Shown: positions 42,910 to 51,888, counted from the stretch's first letter. The stretch: DNA of 64,000 nucleotides from Nocardia shimofusensis NBRC 100134 (GCF_001613125.1 NZ_BDBT01000001.1:1-64000), one strand, 5' to 3'. Numbers and translations are program-made. The notes: generated by a model not told the origin, from the sequence alone.

Positions 42910-42948
42910 GGACGAAAAGAGCCAGTTCCTGGACGTCCATTTTCGTCC
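42910..42948. promoter_or_regulatory. Nested palindromes upstream of the pentapeptide-repeat gene
   Basis: GGACGAAAA (42910-42918) and TTTTCGTCC (42940-42948) form a perfect inverted repeat, with a second palindrome TGGACGTCCA (42930-42939) inside. An AT-rich TATAATATGAA stretch lies just upstream (about 42889-42899). Position 53 bp before the start suggests a promoter with a multi-site operator. Confidence 0.5.
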
Positions 42949-43001
42949 ATGATTCTCGTGCTAGATTTGCGGTCAAATCACCGCAACGCAGAGGGGACTT
43001 G

Positions 43002-43664
43002 ATGCAAACAGCTCGGCGGACCATTCACGTGAACCCGACTGTTCCAACTCCTTCCGGCCTTCGGATGGCCGGAATCGAAGACAGACTCGAATCGGACAAG
43101 TCGATCCGCAACGTGAATTATCCAGCTGACGATCTGTCGCATCAGTCGGGCGACGGCCTAGAGGTCCACGGTTGCCGGTTCGAAGGGGTGCGTCTGCCGA
43201 CTGCGATCTCGCGAACAACCATCGAGGGTTCCCATCTGGTGTCCTGCGATCTCGCGAATGCGCAGGTGGACGAGTCATCGTTGCTTGATTCCGTAGTCAC
43301 GTCCAGTCGTCTGACCGGCATCTCGTGGAGCCACGGGATCCTGCGCGGGTCGGTGATCGAAGCCCGTGCCGATCTCAGCTCGTACCGAAACACCAAAATT
43401 CGCAACGTCATTTTCAGAGACTGCGATCTGCGTCAATCGGACTGGCAGCGTGCGGAATTTCGTAACGTTCTGTTTCAGGGCTGCAATTTGACGGGAGCAC
43501 AGTTTTCGAACGCGCAGATGCAGCACAATGTGCAATTCTCGGATTGCACACTCATCGACATCAGTGGCGTCCGCGGAATGGCCGGAGCGACTGTGAATGG
43601 AGGCGACCTGCTCGGGCTGGCGGGCAGCCTGGCCCGAGAGGTCGGTATCGGGGTCGAGTGGTGA
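43002..43664 (+). CDS. Pentapeptide-repeat protein
   Basis: 220 aa from ATG 43002, preceded by AGAGGGG; a TTG immediately upstream is also in frame. Residues about 50-190 are consecutive five-residue repeats (CRFEGVRL, SHLVSCDLANAQVDESSLLD, VIFRDCDLRQSDWQRAEFRN, VLFQGCNLTGAQFSNAQMQ), predicted to form a right-handed quadrilateral beta-helix. Known members mimic DNA (MfpA, Qnr) and protect gyrase, but many are of unknown role. Slightly lower GC than its surroundings and a palindromic promoter suggest accessory origin. Confidence 0.83.
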   Translation: MQTARRTIHVNPTVPTPSGLRMAGIEDRLESDKSIRNVNYPADDLSHQSGDGLEVHGCRFEGVRLPTAISRTTIEGSHLVSCDLANAQVDESSLLDSVVTSSRLTGISWSHGILRGSVIEARADLSSYRNTKIRNVIFRDCDLRQSDWQRAEFRNVLFQGCNLTGAQFSNAQMQHNVQFSDCTLIDISGVRGMAGATVNGGDLLGLAGSLAREVGIGVEW

Positions 43665-43670
43665 ATGTGG

Positions 43671-43964
43671 TCAAGCCGCGACGGGGTAGAAGGCGAACTC
43701 GGGACTGGTGATCGCCTCCACCACGGCGTCGAAGTCGAGGTTCACCGCAAACTCGCGCAGTTGTGTGACGAGAGTCTGCCCGTAGTCTTGCGCGGCCTCT
43801 GCCAGCTGCGTGCTCCACCGTTCGCGCCGGCCCGGTGAGGATTCGCCGAACCAAACGGATTCTCCCCGTTCGCCGACTAAATGTGCGAAGAGCACGAACG
43901 AATCAGAGGTCGGCCATGTAAAGTTGATAGCGAAGTTTTCGACAACCACTGGCGAACACAACAT
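43671..43964 (-). CDS. Small protein of unknown function between pentapeptide and toxin-like genes
   Basis: 97 aa from ATG 43964; a GTG at 43994 would bring it to 107 aa but leaves only 17 bp to the divergent gene. The sequence has VVENFAINFTWPTSDSFVLF, AHLVGERGESVWFGE and QLREFAVNLDFDAVVEAITS, an alpha-beta pattern without a recognised family. It is convergent with the pentapeptide gene by 6 bp and divergent from the toxin-like gene by 47 bp. An immunity or antitoxin role for a neighbour is possible but unproven. Confidence 0.5.
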   Translation of the reverse strand: MLCSPVVVENFAINFTWPTSDSFVLFAHLVGERGESVWFGESSPGRRERWSTQLAEAAQDYGQTLVTQLREFAVNLDFDAVVEAITSPEFAFYPVAA

Positions 43965-44011
43965 AGTTATCGGCAGAGGAACCAATCGGTGCACGACTTG
44001 GGGGAGTCAAG

Positions 44012-44479
44012 TTGAAGATTTCGGCACTTTTATTGACGACAGCTGCTGCAGTGATATCGGTAATGGCGCTGTTGCCCTTCCCGGCGGCTCACGCCTCCTT
44101 CCCGTGGGGCGCTTGCGGGATCGACTCACCCGAGGACAAGGTGGTCACAACCTTCGGCGCGTGGAAGTTGCTGTGCGGGAACAAGGACTACGGGTACCGG
44201 CACATCCAGGCCGGTCACATGAGCGAATGGGAAGGGCTCGCCGCAATCGAAGGCCGCAACTGGCGCGACATCGCCGACATGGCGATCGCCAAGGCTCACG
44301 ACGCACCCGACTGGCATGGTCCACAGAGCGGCGGCCGGTATTGTCATACAGGGCAGATCTACCTGGTCAACCGTGTTACCGGTGCGATAGCCACGACCGT
44401 CCAGCCCACCGTGATCGTGAGTGAGGGCGGGATCGTGATCACTGCCTTTCCTGGAGGAGGATGTCGTGGAAAAGCATGA
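44012..44479 (+). CDS. Secreted toxin-like protein (possible BECR-fold RNase)
   Basis: 155 aa from TTG 44012 with a GGGGGAG box. A Sec signal peptide (MKISALLLTTAAAVISVMAL then PAAHA) ends near residue 28. The mature part of about 127 residues has four cysteines (35, 55, 111, 151), the segment YGYRHIQAGHMSEWE (His64, His69), GRNWRDIADMAIAKAHDAPD, YLVNRVTGAIATTV and the ending IVITAFPGG. The H-x4-H helix, two-strand VxxxTG hairpin and terminal T-x-F-P resemble RNase toxins of the BECR fold (EndoU/colicin E5/barnase-like). This is a pattern-level inference. The next gene overlaps it by 14 bp and looks like its immunity partner. Confidence 0.62.
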   Translation: MKISALLLTTAAAVISVMALLPFPAAHASFPWGACGIDSPEDKVVTTFGAWKLLCGNKDYGYRHIQAGHMSEWEGLAAIEGRNWRDIADMAIAKAHDAPDWHGPQSGGRYCHTGQIYLVNRVTGAIATTVQPTVIVSEGGIVITAFPGGGCRGKA

Positions 44480-44819
44480 GCCGAGTGTGAAAGAACTTAC
44501 CGAGTCGGTTATTCGTGCCGGTGCCGATTCCGGATACCGGATAAGCCGCGATGACGCGGGTCGGCTGCAGATCACGGATATCGGCGAATCACCGGTGGAG
44601 CCCCCGCTGACCTTTGTGGTAACCGACCAGGAATTCCGCGACTACTACCTGCGGCTCGCGGCGAATACAGGAGGACCGGTGGGCGCGGGCACCCCGTGGC
44701 AGACGTGGATGCTCTTGATGTCGACCCACCTCGATGAAGCCGTCTACAAGGCCGGTGTACTGAATCAGCCGTGCGTGATCATGATCGGCGAGACCGGTTT
44801 CCGGCCCGCGCCGAGGTGA
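44466..44819 (+). CDS. Small cytoplasmic protein, putative immunity partner
   Basis: 117 aa from GTG 44466, with a very strong GGAGGAGG box inside the end of the toxin-like gene (14 bp overlap). No signal peptide. Sequence is acidic: EPSVKELTESVIRAGADSGY, RISRDDAGRLQITD, PPLTFVVTDQEFRDYYLRLA and NTGGPVGAG. A small acidic protein encoded in tight coupling with a secreted nuclease-like protein is the standard layout of a toxin and its immunity gene. No family is recognised, so the role is inferred from arrangement. Confidence 0.55.
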   Translation: MEKHEPSVKELTESVIRAGADSGYRISRDDAGRLQITDIGESPVEPPLTFVVTDQEFRDYYLRLAANTGGPVGAGTPWQTWMLLMSTHLDEAVYKAGVLNQPCVIMIGETGFRPAPR

Positions 44820-44951
44820 TGGGTACGCCACCAGGAACTCTGTGCCACCGGTCGGCGCGCAGGCGGGCGCCTGCGCGCCGCCCCTGCCGGGCTGCCGATC
44901 GTCAGAGGTGACGAATCGATCCGGCCGAGCCGCCGACCACGCCGAAACGGC

Positions 44952-44993
44952 CGAAAGGCCGCCCCACCCTTGCGGATGGGCCGGCCTTTCGGT
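44952..44993 (-). terminator. groEL terminator hairpin
   Basis: CCGAAAGGCCG (44952-44962) pairs with CGGCCTTTCGG (44983-44993), extended by CCC/GGG around one bulged base, 27 bp after the groEL stop. It can also end the toxin/immunity transcript from the other side. Confidence 0.8.
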
Positions 44994-45019
44994 CGAAAAG
45001 GTTGCCGTGCGGCGAGGAC

Positions 45020-46711
<1,692 letters not shown>

Positions 46712-46785
46712 TTACGCTGGCCAGGTTCGGTGCCCGCGACGGACGACCGAGGGTGTCGATGAAACCCGGTCTCACCGTCCCGACC

Positions 46786-46810
46786 TGGCACTCACACGTG
46801 GAGAGTGCCA
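46786..46810. promoter_or_regulatory. CIRCE element 1 (HrcA operator)
   Basis: TGGCACTC-N9-GAGTGCCA, a perfect palindrome that follows the CIRCE layout, about 140 bp upstream of the groEL start on the minus strand. Confidence 0.85.
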
Positions 46811-46819
46811 AAGCCATTT

Positions 46820-46846
46820 TTAGCACTCCCCCGATGAGAGTGCAAG
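46820..46846. promoter_or_regulatory. CIRCE element 2 (HrcA operator)
   Basis: TTAGCACTC-N9-GAGTGCAAG closely follows the CIRCE consensus TTAGCACTC-N9-GAGTGCTAA. Located 9 bp from element 1; together they give two HrcA sites. Confidence 0.9.
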
Positions 46847-46871
46847 GTTTACCGCAGCACCGGATCGATCG

Positions 46872-47171
46872 TCAGAGCCCGTCGTCGATGCGCAGCAGCA
46901 ACGCCACGAACGCATCGGTGCGCCGGTCCTCCGGCGTACGGGGCTCCTCGTTGCCGACGGTCACCAACTCCGCGTCGCCGAGCAGCAGCTCGGCCTCCAC
47001 GCGCATGACGGCCCGGATGAACGGCGGGGCCACCTCGGGGGGCAGATCGCCGTGGATCACGAATTCGCCGTCCGGACCGGATTCGGTCTCCACATAGGAC
47101 AGCGCGCGCAGCAGGTCGATACGGCGTTCCCCAGCGACCAGGTCGGAATCTTCGGCCGTTTCATCCGGCAT
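46872..47171 (-). CDS. Conserved small acidic protein
   Basis: 99 aa, acidic. The sequence runs AEDSDLVAGERRIDLLRALS and FIRAVMRVEAELLLGDAELV, ending VALLLRIDDGL. It has mostly helical character and no transmembrane segment. No family is recognised from memory, but GC3 bias and clear boundaries support a real gene. It is read away from the SUFU gene (56 bp between starts) and its 3' end faces the CIRCE region of groEL on the same strand. Confidence 0.65.
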   Translation of the reverse strand: MPDETAEDSDLVAGERRIDLLRALSYVETESGPDGEFVIHGDLPPEVAPPFIRAVMRVEAELLLGDAELVTVGNEEPRTPEDRRTDAFVALLLRIDDGL

Positions 47172-47227
47172 CGCTATAGCTTAACCGGCCGTCCGGCGTT
47201 ATCCCGGGCGCGACTTACAGTTGCCGC

Positions 47228-47902
47228 GTGAGTGTGAGACCCGGCCGGGACGCGATCGACGGCGTCCTGGCACAGCTGTACGGAACGACCGAACCCGAAC
47301 ACTGGACGGTGTCGCACCACTGGACCGTAGGCAGCGCCGACCCCCTGGAAGGCATCTCGGCCTACGCACGTACCGATCCGGTCCCGCACTGGCACTACAT
47401 CACCTACGGCATGTCCGAGCTGGACGAGAAGGCCTGGGGCGAGCCCTCGGTGTCCGGCTGGGGGTTCGAATTCACCTTCCGGCTGCTCGGCGACATCGAC
47501 GTCGACCCGGCGCCGACGTGGCCGGCGAATTTCATGCAGAACCTGGCCCGTTACGTGTTCACCTCGGGCAAGCGCTTCGCCGCCGGGCAGACCATCAAGG
47601 CCAACGGACCGATCGCGGCCGATCACGCCGAGTCGCCCATCCGGGCGGTGGGGTTCGCGACCGACCCGGAGCTGGGCATCATCGAGACGGTCAACGGGCG
47701 GGTCGAGTTCCTGCAGATCATCGGGCTGGCCGAGACCGAGTACCAGGCGGCGCGCGGCGGCAAGCTGCTCAACGTGCTCGACGCGTTGCGCGACCGGTTG
47801 CCGCTGCTGGTGACCGATATCGACCGCGAATCGCTGTTGCCGCCGCCTGCCCCGCGCGCGCAGTGGCCGCGCTGGGGCGGCGGACTGCGCGGACGGGGCT
47901 GA
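47228..47902 (+). CDS. Suppressor-of-fused (SUFU) domain protein
   Basis: 224 aa from GTG 47228. Typical bacterial SUFU text: HYITYGMSELDEKAWGEPSV, SGWGFEFTFRLLGD and ITGLAETEY-like IIGLAETEYQAARGGK. Bacterial SUFU proteins are widespread in actinobacteria and often act as immunity or accessory proteins near polymorphic toxins, though a function here is unknown. Starts divergently from the small acidic gene; convergent with the HTH-Clp_N gene by 15 bp. Confidence 0.87.
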   Translation: MSVRPGRDAIDGVLAQLYGTTEPEHWTVSHHWTVGSADPLEGISAYARTDPVPHWHYITYGMSELDEKAWGEPSVSGWGFEFTFRLLGDIDVDPAPTWPANFMQNLARYVFTSGKRFAAGQTIKANGPIAADHAESPIRAVGFATDPELGIIETVNGRVEFLQIIGLAETEYQAARGGKLLNVLDALRDRLPLLVTDIDRESLLPPPAPRAQWPRWGGGLRGRG

Positions 47903-47917
47903 CCGGCCGAACCGAGC

Positions 47918-48649
47918 TCAGGACTCCTTCGGGATCAGCTGCGAGAGCAGTTCGACGAGATGGCCCTCGACGGATTCCTTGTCGATCCCGAGGCCGCTGA
48001 TCGGGCCGTCGCCGTGCTCCTCCTCGAGCAGGGCGAGCAGCACGTGCTCGGTACCGATGTAGTTGTGGCCCAGTCGCAGCGCTTCGCGGAAGGTCAGCTC
48101 GAGCACCTTCTTGGCATCGGCGGCGAACGGGATCAGACCGCCGTCGAGGTGTTCGGGCCGTTCGGCCGGGGCGGGCGGCAGGGCGGCGACGGCTGCGGCA
48201 CGCAGCGCGTCCTCGGTGATGCCGCGGCCCACGATCTCACGTATCGCGAGGCCCTCGGGTTCGGTGAGCAGGCCGAGGATCAGGTGCGGCGCGGCGATCT
48301 CGGCATGCCCGGACTCGCGGGCGGCTTCCTGCGAGGCCGCCACCGCATTGCGGGCGCGGGGGGTGAAGCGGGCGAAGCCGTCCTTGGGATCCATGGCCGC
48401 ACTGGCAGGCCCCTTCGGGACGAAGCGCTTCTGCGCGGCCTGTTTGGAGACGCCCATGCTGGCGCCGATCTCGGTCCACGAGGCGCCGGAGCGCCGAGCC
48501 TGGTCGACGAAGTGGCCGATCAGATGGTCGGCCACTTCGCCGAGGTGATTCCCGACGACCACAGCGTCGGAGAGTTGTTCGAGCACACTGTCCGGGCGGG
48601 CGGTCTTGATGCCCGCGATGAGGTCGTCGAGGCGAATTTGCGAGGTCAT
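47918..48649 (-). CDS. HTH and Clp_N repeat protein (ClpC-like adaptor or regulator)
   Basis: 243 aa. The N-terminal about 80 residues contain an HTH-like segment (SGASWTEIGASMGVSKQAAQ then KRFVPK). Two Clp N-terminal repeats follow: PRARNAVAASQEAARESGHA with HLILGLL, and DAKKVLELTFREALRLGHNY with IGTEHVLLALLEEE. The Clp_N part resembles the ClpC substrate-recognition domain but has no AAA+ module. Tandem palindromes sit over its start, consistent with autoregulation. It may capture substrates for ClpCP or control their expression. Function is inferred. Confidence 0.8.
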   Translation of the reverse strand: MTSQIRLDDLIAGIKTARPDSVLEQLSDAVVVGNHLGEVADHLIGHFVDQARRSGASWTEIGASMGVSKQAAQKRFVPKGPASAAMDPKDGFARFTPRARNAVAASQEAARESGHAEIAAPHLILGLLTEPEGLAIREIVGRGITEDALRAAAVAALPPAPAERPEHLDGGLIPFAADAKKVLELTFREALRLGHNYIGTEHVLLALLEEEHGDGPISGLGIDKESVEGHLVELLSQLIPKES

Positions 48650-48698
48650 ACGTCAACCATAAGTTGACGAACCCATATCGTCAACCCTTGGTTGACGA
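48650..48698. promoter_or_regulatory. Tandem palindromic operators at the start of the HTH-Clp_N gene
   Basis: Site 1, 48650-48670: ACGTCAACC-ATA-AGTTGACGA. Site 2, 48678-48698: TCGTCAACC-CTT-GGTTGACGA, a perfect 9-3-9 palindrome. Centres are 28 bp apart. Site 1 abuts the ATG at 48649, so binding would block promoter and start region. The HTH of the adjacent gene product is the best candidate binder. Confidence 0.75.
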
Positions 48699-48726
48699 TA
48701 TCCGACAGCGCGGTCCGCGCTCGCCG

Positions 48727-49815
48727 TCAGCGCAGTCCGGCCATCGGAATCGTGCTGCGCACCACCAGTTCCTTCACGACCGCCGCGGCCCTGCCGCGCA
48801 GCATCCACCTGCCCGGCCGATCGTCGGCGCGCAGACCGTGGACCAGTCCGTCTCGGCGGCCCAGGCTCAGGCACTGCCCCTGATACCGGAACCGCAACGG
48901 CTTCGGCTCGCGCCCGCGCAGCCCGGCGACGATCACCGCCGCGGCGTGCGCGCCGGTCGGTATCGCGGTCGCACACGCCATCCGCAGCTCCCGGCCGCCG
49001 GGACCGGCGATCACCGCGCTGTCGCCCACCGCGAGGATCTCCGGGTGCGAGGTCGAGCGCAGGTAGCCGTCGGTGCGGATCCGGCCCGCCGCGTCGACGT
49101 CCAGGCCCGCCCGTGCCGCGAGATCCGGCACCGCGAATCCGGTCGTCCAGACCGTCGTCGCGGCGGGCACCACGCTGCCGTCGGCCAGACGCGGACCGTT
49201 CTCGGTCACCTCGACCACCTTCGCGCCCGTGCGCACCTCGACCCCCAGCCGGTCGAGCACTCCGCGCACGTGCGCGACCGCTTTGCCGCCCAGCCAGGCG
49301 GCGGGCTCGTCGGCGCCCAGCAGGATCACCGGCGTGCCCGGATACGACTCGGCGAGTTCGGCCGCCAGTTCGATGCCCGTCGCGCCCGCCCCGACGACGG
49401 CGACCGGCCCCTCGACCCCGGTCGTCCACCACGCGTCCTCCGGGGTGGCGACCGACCTGGCGTATTCGGCCACGCCGGGAACGTGATTCGGCGCGATGCT
49501 GCCGAGCGCGTAGACGAGGGTGTCGTATTCGAGCGTGCCGCCGGTGTCCAGGCGGACCGACCGCGCGGCCGGGTCCAGTTCGATCGCGCGGGCCCGCACG
49601 AACTCGGCGCCGTGCCGATCGAGCGCCCGCGCCAGTTCCCACTGCCGGAGTTCTTGTCCGGCGACCCGCTGATGCAGTCGCACCCGCTCGGTGAATTCCG
49701 CCCTGGCGTCCACCACGGTCACCCGCGCCCCGCGCGCCCGCCGCAGCTTCCGCACCGCGGCCAGGCCCGCGTATCCCGCGCCGAGCACGACGATCCGATG
49801 CTGTTCTCCGGTCAT
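48727..49815 (-). CDS. NAD(P)/FAD-dependent oxidoreductase (NDH-2-like)
   Basis: 362 aa. FAD site VVLGAGYAGLAAVRKL, second dinucleotide-binding site VAVVGAGATGIELAAELAES, C-terminal FAD contact HPEILAVGDSAVI. This matches the type II NADH dehydrogenase-like group but lacks the membrane-anchoring C-terminal helix, so a soluble flavoprotein oxidoreductase is likely. Located downstream of an ECF41-type sigma factor on the same strand, the arrangement in which such sigma factors control an adjacent oxidoreductase. Five tandem repeats lie between the two genes. Confidence 0.82.
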   Translation of the reverse strand: MTGEQHRIVVLGAGYAGLAAVRKLRRARGARVTVVDARAEFTERVRLHQRVAGQELRQWELARALDRHGAEFVRARAIELDPAARSVRLDTGGTLEYDTLVYALGSIAPNHVPGVAEYARSVATPEDAWWTTGVEGPVAVVGAGATGIELAAELAESYPGTPVILLGADEPAAWLGGKAVAHVRGVLDRLGVEVRTGAKVVEVTENGPRLADGSVVPAATTVWTTGFAVPDLAARAGLDVDAAGRIRTDGYLRSTSHPEILAVGDSAVIAGPGGRELRMACATAIPTGAHAAAVIVAGLRGREPKPLRFRYQGQCLSLGRRDGLVHGLRADDRPGRWMLRGRAAAVVKELVVRSTIPMAGLR

Positions 49816-49891
49816 GATGAGGCTCCTTCCGTTCGCCCTCTCTCACCAAGACCGGACAGCCCCGCAGAATCTGACCGCGGCACCGGTGAGC

Positions 49892-50019
49892 CGCGTCACA
49901 ACGACACCGGCGCGACCGCGTCACAACGACACCGGCGCGACCGCGCCACAACGGACGCCGGCGCGACCGCGCCACAACGGACGCCGACGCGACCGCGCCA
50001 CAACGGACGCCGACGCGAC
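49892..50019. repeat. Five tandem 25-26 bp repeats
   Basis: Units at 49892-49916, 49917-49941 (25 bp, CGCGTCACAACGACACCGGC then GCGAC), 49942-49967, 49968-49993 and 49994-50019 (26 bp, CGCGCCACAACGGACGCCGR then CGCGAC). The first two are identical, the last two are identical. They fill most of the space between the sigma factor and oxidoreductase genes, upstream of the latter. No spacers, so not CRISPR. Confidence 0.9.
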
Positions 50020-50050
50020 CACCTCGGATCAGAACCCGGGCGCGACCTGG

Positions 50051-50935
50051 TCAGGGCGTACGGGTGGCGATTCGGATGAAGTAGGCGAGCTTGTCCGGGT
50101 TCACGAGCAGTCGCACGGCATCGACCTGCCCGTCGGCGACGTCGATGCCCACCACCAGCATCGGCGCCCCACCGAGGCGGACCACCAGCGCGGGGGCGGC
50201 GTTGATCTCCTCGATGTCGAAGGCCATGCCGGGCACCTGCTTGCGGAACAGGCCGATCAGGTAGCGGGCGACGTGATCGGCGCCGTGCACCGGGCGGCGG
50301 GCCGCGCTGACCACACCGCCGCCGTCGGCGGTCGCGGTCGCGTCGGCGGAGAGCAGGTGCCGCAGGCGTTCCACGTCGCCGGTGCTCGCGGCGTGCAGGA
50401 AGCGTTCCAGCATCTGCCGGGCGTGCGCACCGGAGACCTCGAATCGACTGCGGTCCAGCCTGACCCGTTGCGTCGCACGGTGCAGGGCCTGCTGGGAGGC
50501 CGCCTCGGAGACCTCGAGCATCTCCGCGATTTCGCGGTGCGGGTAACCGAAGGCCTCACGCAGGACGAACACCGCGCGCTCGAGCGGATTCAGCCGCTCC
50601 AGGGCGGTGAGCAGCGCCAGCGACACCGACTCGCGCAGTTCGACCGTCTCGAGCGGACCGAGTTCCGAGGTGGGCACCGGCTCGGGCAGCCAGGGCCCGA
50701 CGTAGCTCTCCCGGCGCGCGCGGGCCGACACCAGCCAGGTGCGGCACAGGTTCACCACGGCGGTGGTCAGCCAGGCTTCGGCGGAGCGGATGCCGGTCCG
50801 GTCGACGCCGTCCCAGCGCAGGTAGGTCTCCTGCACCGCGTCCTCGGCCTCGGTCGCCGAGCCGAGCATCCGGTAGGCGAGCGCGAACAGTCGCCGACGA
50901 TGCGCTTCGAATGCGCGCAGCCCGTCCTGGTCCAT
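50051..50935 (-). CDS. ECF41-type RNA polymerase sigma factor (SigJ-like)
   Basis: 294 aa from ATG 50935, preceded by GGAGGAG. Sigma region 2 (RLFALAYRMLGSATEAEDAV then QETYLRW) and region 4 (ALERLNPLERAVFVLREAFG, then YPHREIAEMLEVSEAA) are followed by a SnoaL-like extension of about 110 residues ending in NPDKLAYF. This fused C-terminal domain, which tunes sigma activity, defines ECF41/SigJ proteins that lack a separate anti-sigma factor. Neighbouring flavoprotein oxidoreductase fits the typical ECF41 target gene. Ends 116 bp (49935-50050 gap region with repeats) before that gene's promoter zone. Confidence 0.88.
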   Translation of the reverse strand: MDQDGLRAFEAHRRRLFALAYRMLGSATEAEDAVQETYLRWDGVDRTGIRSAEAWLTTAVVNLCRTWLVSARARRESYVGPWLPEPVPTSELGPLETVELRESVSLALLTALERLNPLERAVFVLREAFGYPHREIAEMLEVSEAASQQALHRATQRVRLDRSRFEVSGAHARQMLERFLHAASTGDVERLRHLLSADATATADGGGVVSAARRPVHGADHVARYLIGLFRKQVPGMAFDIEEINAAPALVVRLGGAPMLVVGIDVADGQVDAVRLLVNPDKLAYFIRIATRTP

Positions 50936-50984
50936 CGCCGCTCCTCCCGGATAGCTCGTCCTCGCGACCGGCTGTCGGCCCGAA

Positions 50985-51875
50985 TCAGTCCTCGGGCGTA
51001 TCCGTCGGCTCGCCCCCCGGCCTGCGCAGCCGCAGCCGGGCACTGGAACCACGGATCGCGGGCCGCGGAATGCGCCGCTGCGCCCGCCGCTGGGCCCGGC
51101 GTTCGGCCGGCTTGGCCTGCCACGTCTCCGGCCGCGCGGCCACCCAGCGCTGCGAATGCCAGGCGAACGGGATGTGCGCCAGATAGACCGCGACCAGTAC
51201 CAGCAGCAGGATCAGCGGGTAGGTGACCAGCAGCGCGGCGGCCAGCGCGACGAGTACGAGCAGCCCGGCCGCGGCCTGCGGCGCCACCGACACCGACTTC
51301 AGCGCCAGCGTCGGGATGGTGCTGACCGCGAGCGCGGCCGACAGCACGGTCCATGCCGCGACCTCGAAGAAGCCGACCCACCAGCCGTCCCCGAACTGCA
51401 CCAGCAGCGCGATGGGCACCAGCGCGATCAGCGCCGCCGCGGGGGCGGGCACGCCGACGAAGTACTCGCGCGCCCAGTCCGGGCGGTTGTCGTCGTCGAG
51501 CAAGGTGTTGAACCGGGCCAGCCGCAGCACGATGCTGACCGCGAACAGCAGCGCCATGATCCAGCCGACACTGTGCTCGTCCAGCAACGCCACATACAGC
51601 ACCAAGGCGGGCGCGACGCCGAAGGAGATGGCGTCGGACAGCGAATCGAGTTCGGCGCCGATCTTGGTGGTGGCGTCGAGCATCCGCGCCAGTCTGCCGT
51701 CGAGCATGTCGAACACGGCCGCGGCGCCGATCATCGCCAGGGCCACGGCCAGCTCACCGTCGAGGGCGAACTTCACCGAAGACAGGCCCGAGCACAACGC
51801 CAGGATCGTCACGACGCTCGGCAGCAGTCGGATGCTGCGACGGCGGCGCCTGGGGGACGGCGTGGCCGCCTCCAT
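50985..51875 (-). CDS. pssA: CDP-diacylglycerol-serine O-phosphatidyltransferase
   Basis: 296 aa from ATG 51875; GTG 51878 is also possible. The CDP-alcohol phosphatidyltransferase signature is complete: DMLDGRLARMLDATTKIGAE then LDSLSD (D-G-x2-A-R-x8-G-x3-D-x3-D). Eight or so membrane helices and a basic C-terminal tail. It joins serine to CDP-diacylglycerol to form phosphatidylserine, the precursor of phosphatidylethanolamine. Starts 14 bp after the psd stop on the same strand, giving the usual psd-pssA operon. Confidence 0.93.
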   Translation of the reverse strand: MEAATPSPRRRRRSIRLLPSVVTILALCSGLSSVKFALDGELAVALAMIGAAAVFDMLDGRLARMLDATTKIGAELDSLSDAISFGVAPALVLYVALLDEHSVGWIMALLFAVSIVLRLARFNTLLDDDNRPDWAREYFVGVPAPAAALIALVPIALLVQFGDGWWVGFFEVAAWTVLSAALAVSTIPTLALKSVSVAPQAAAGLLVLVALAAALLVTYPLILLLVLVAVYLAHIPFAWHSQRWVAARPETWQAKPAERRAQRRAQRRIPRPAIRGSSARLRLRRPGGEPTDTPED

Positions 51876-51888
51876 CACGGCAACTCCC

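Noticed and set aside
49892..50019. Possible CRISPR array
   Set aside because: Repeats follow each other directly with no variable spacers and there are no cas genes nearby.
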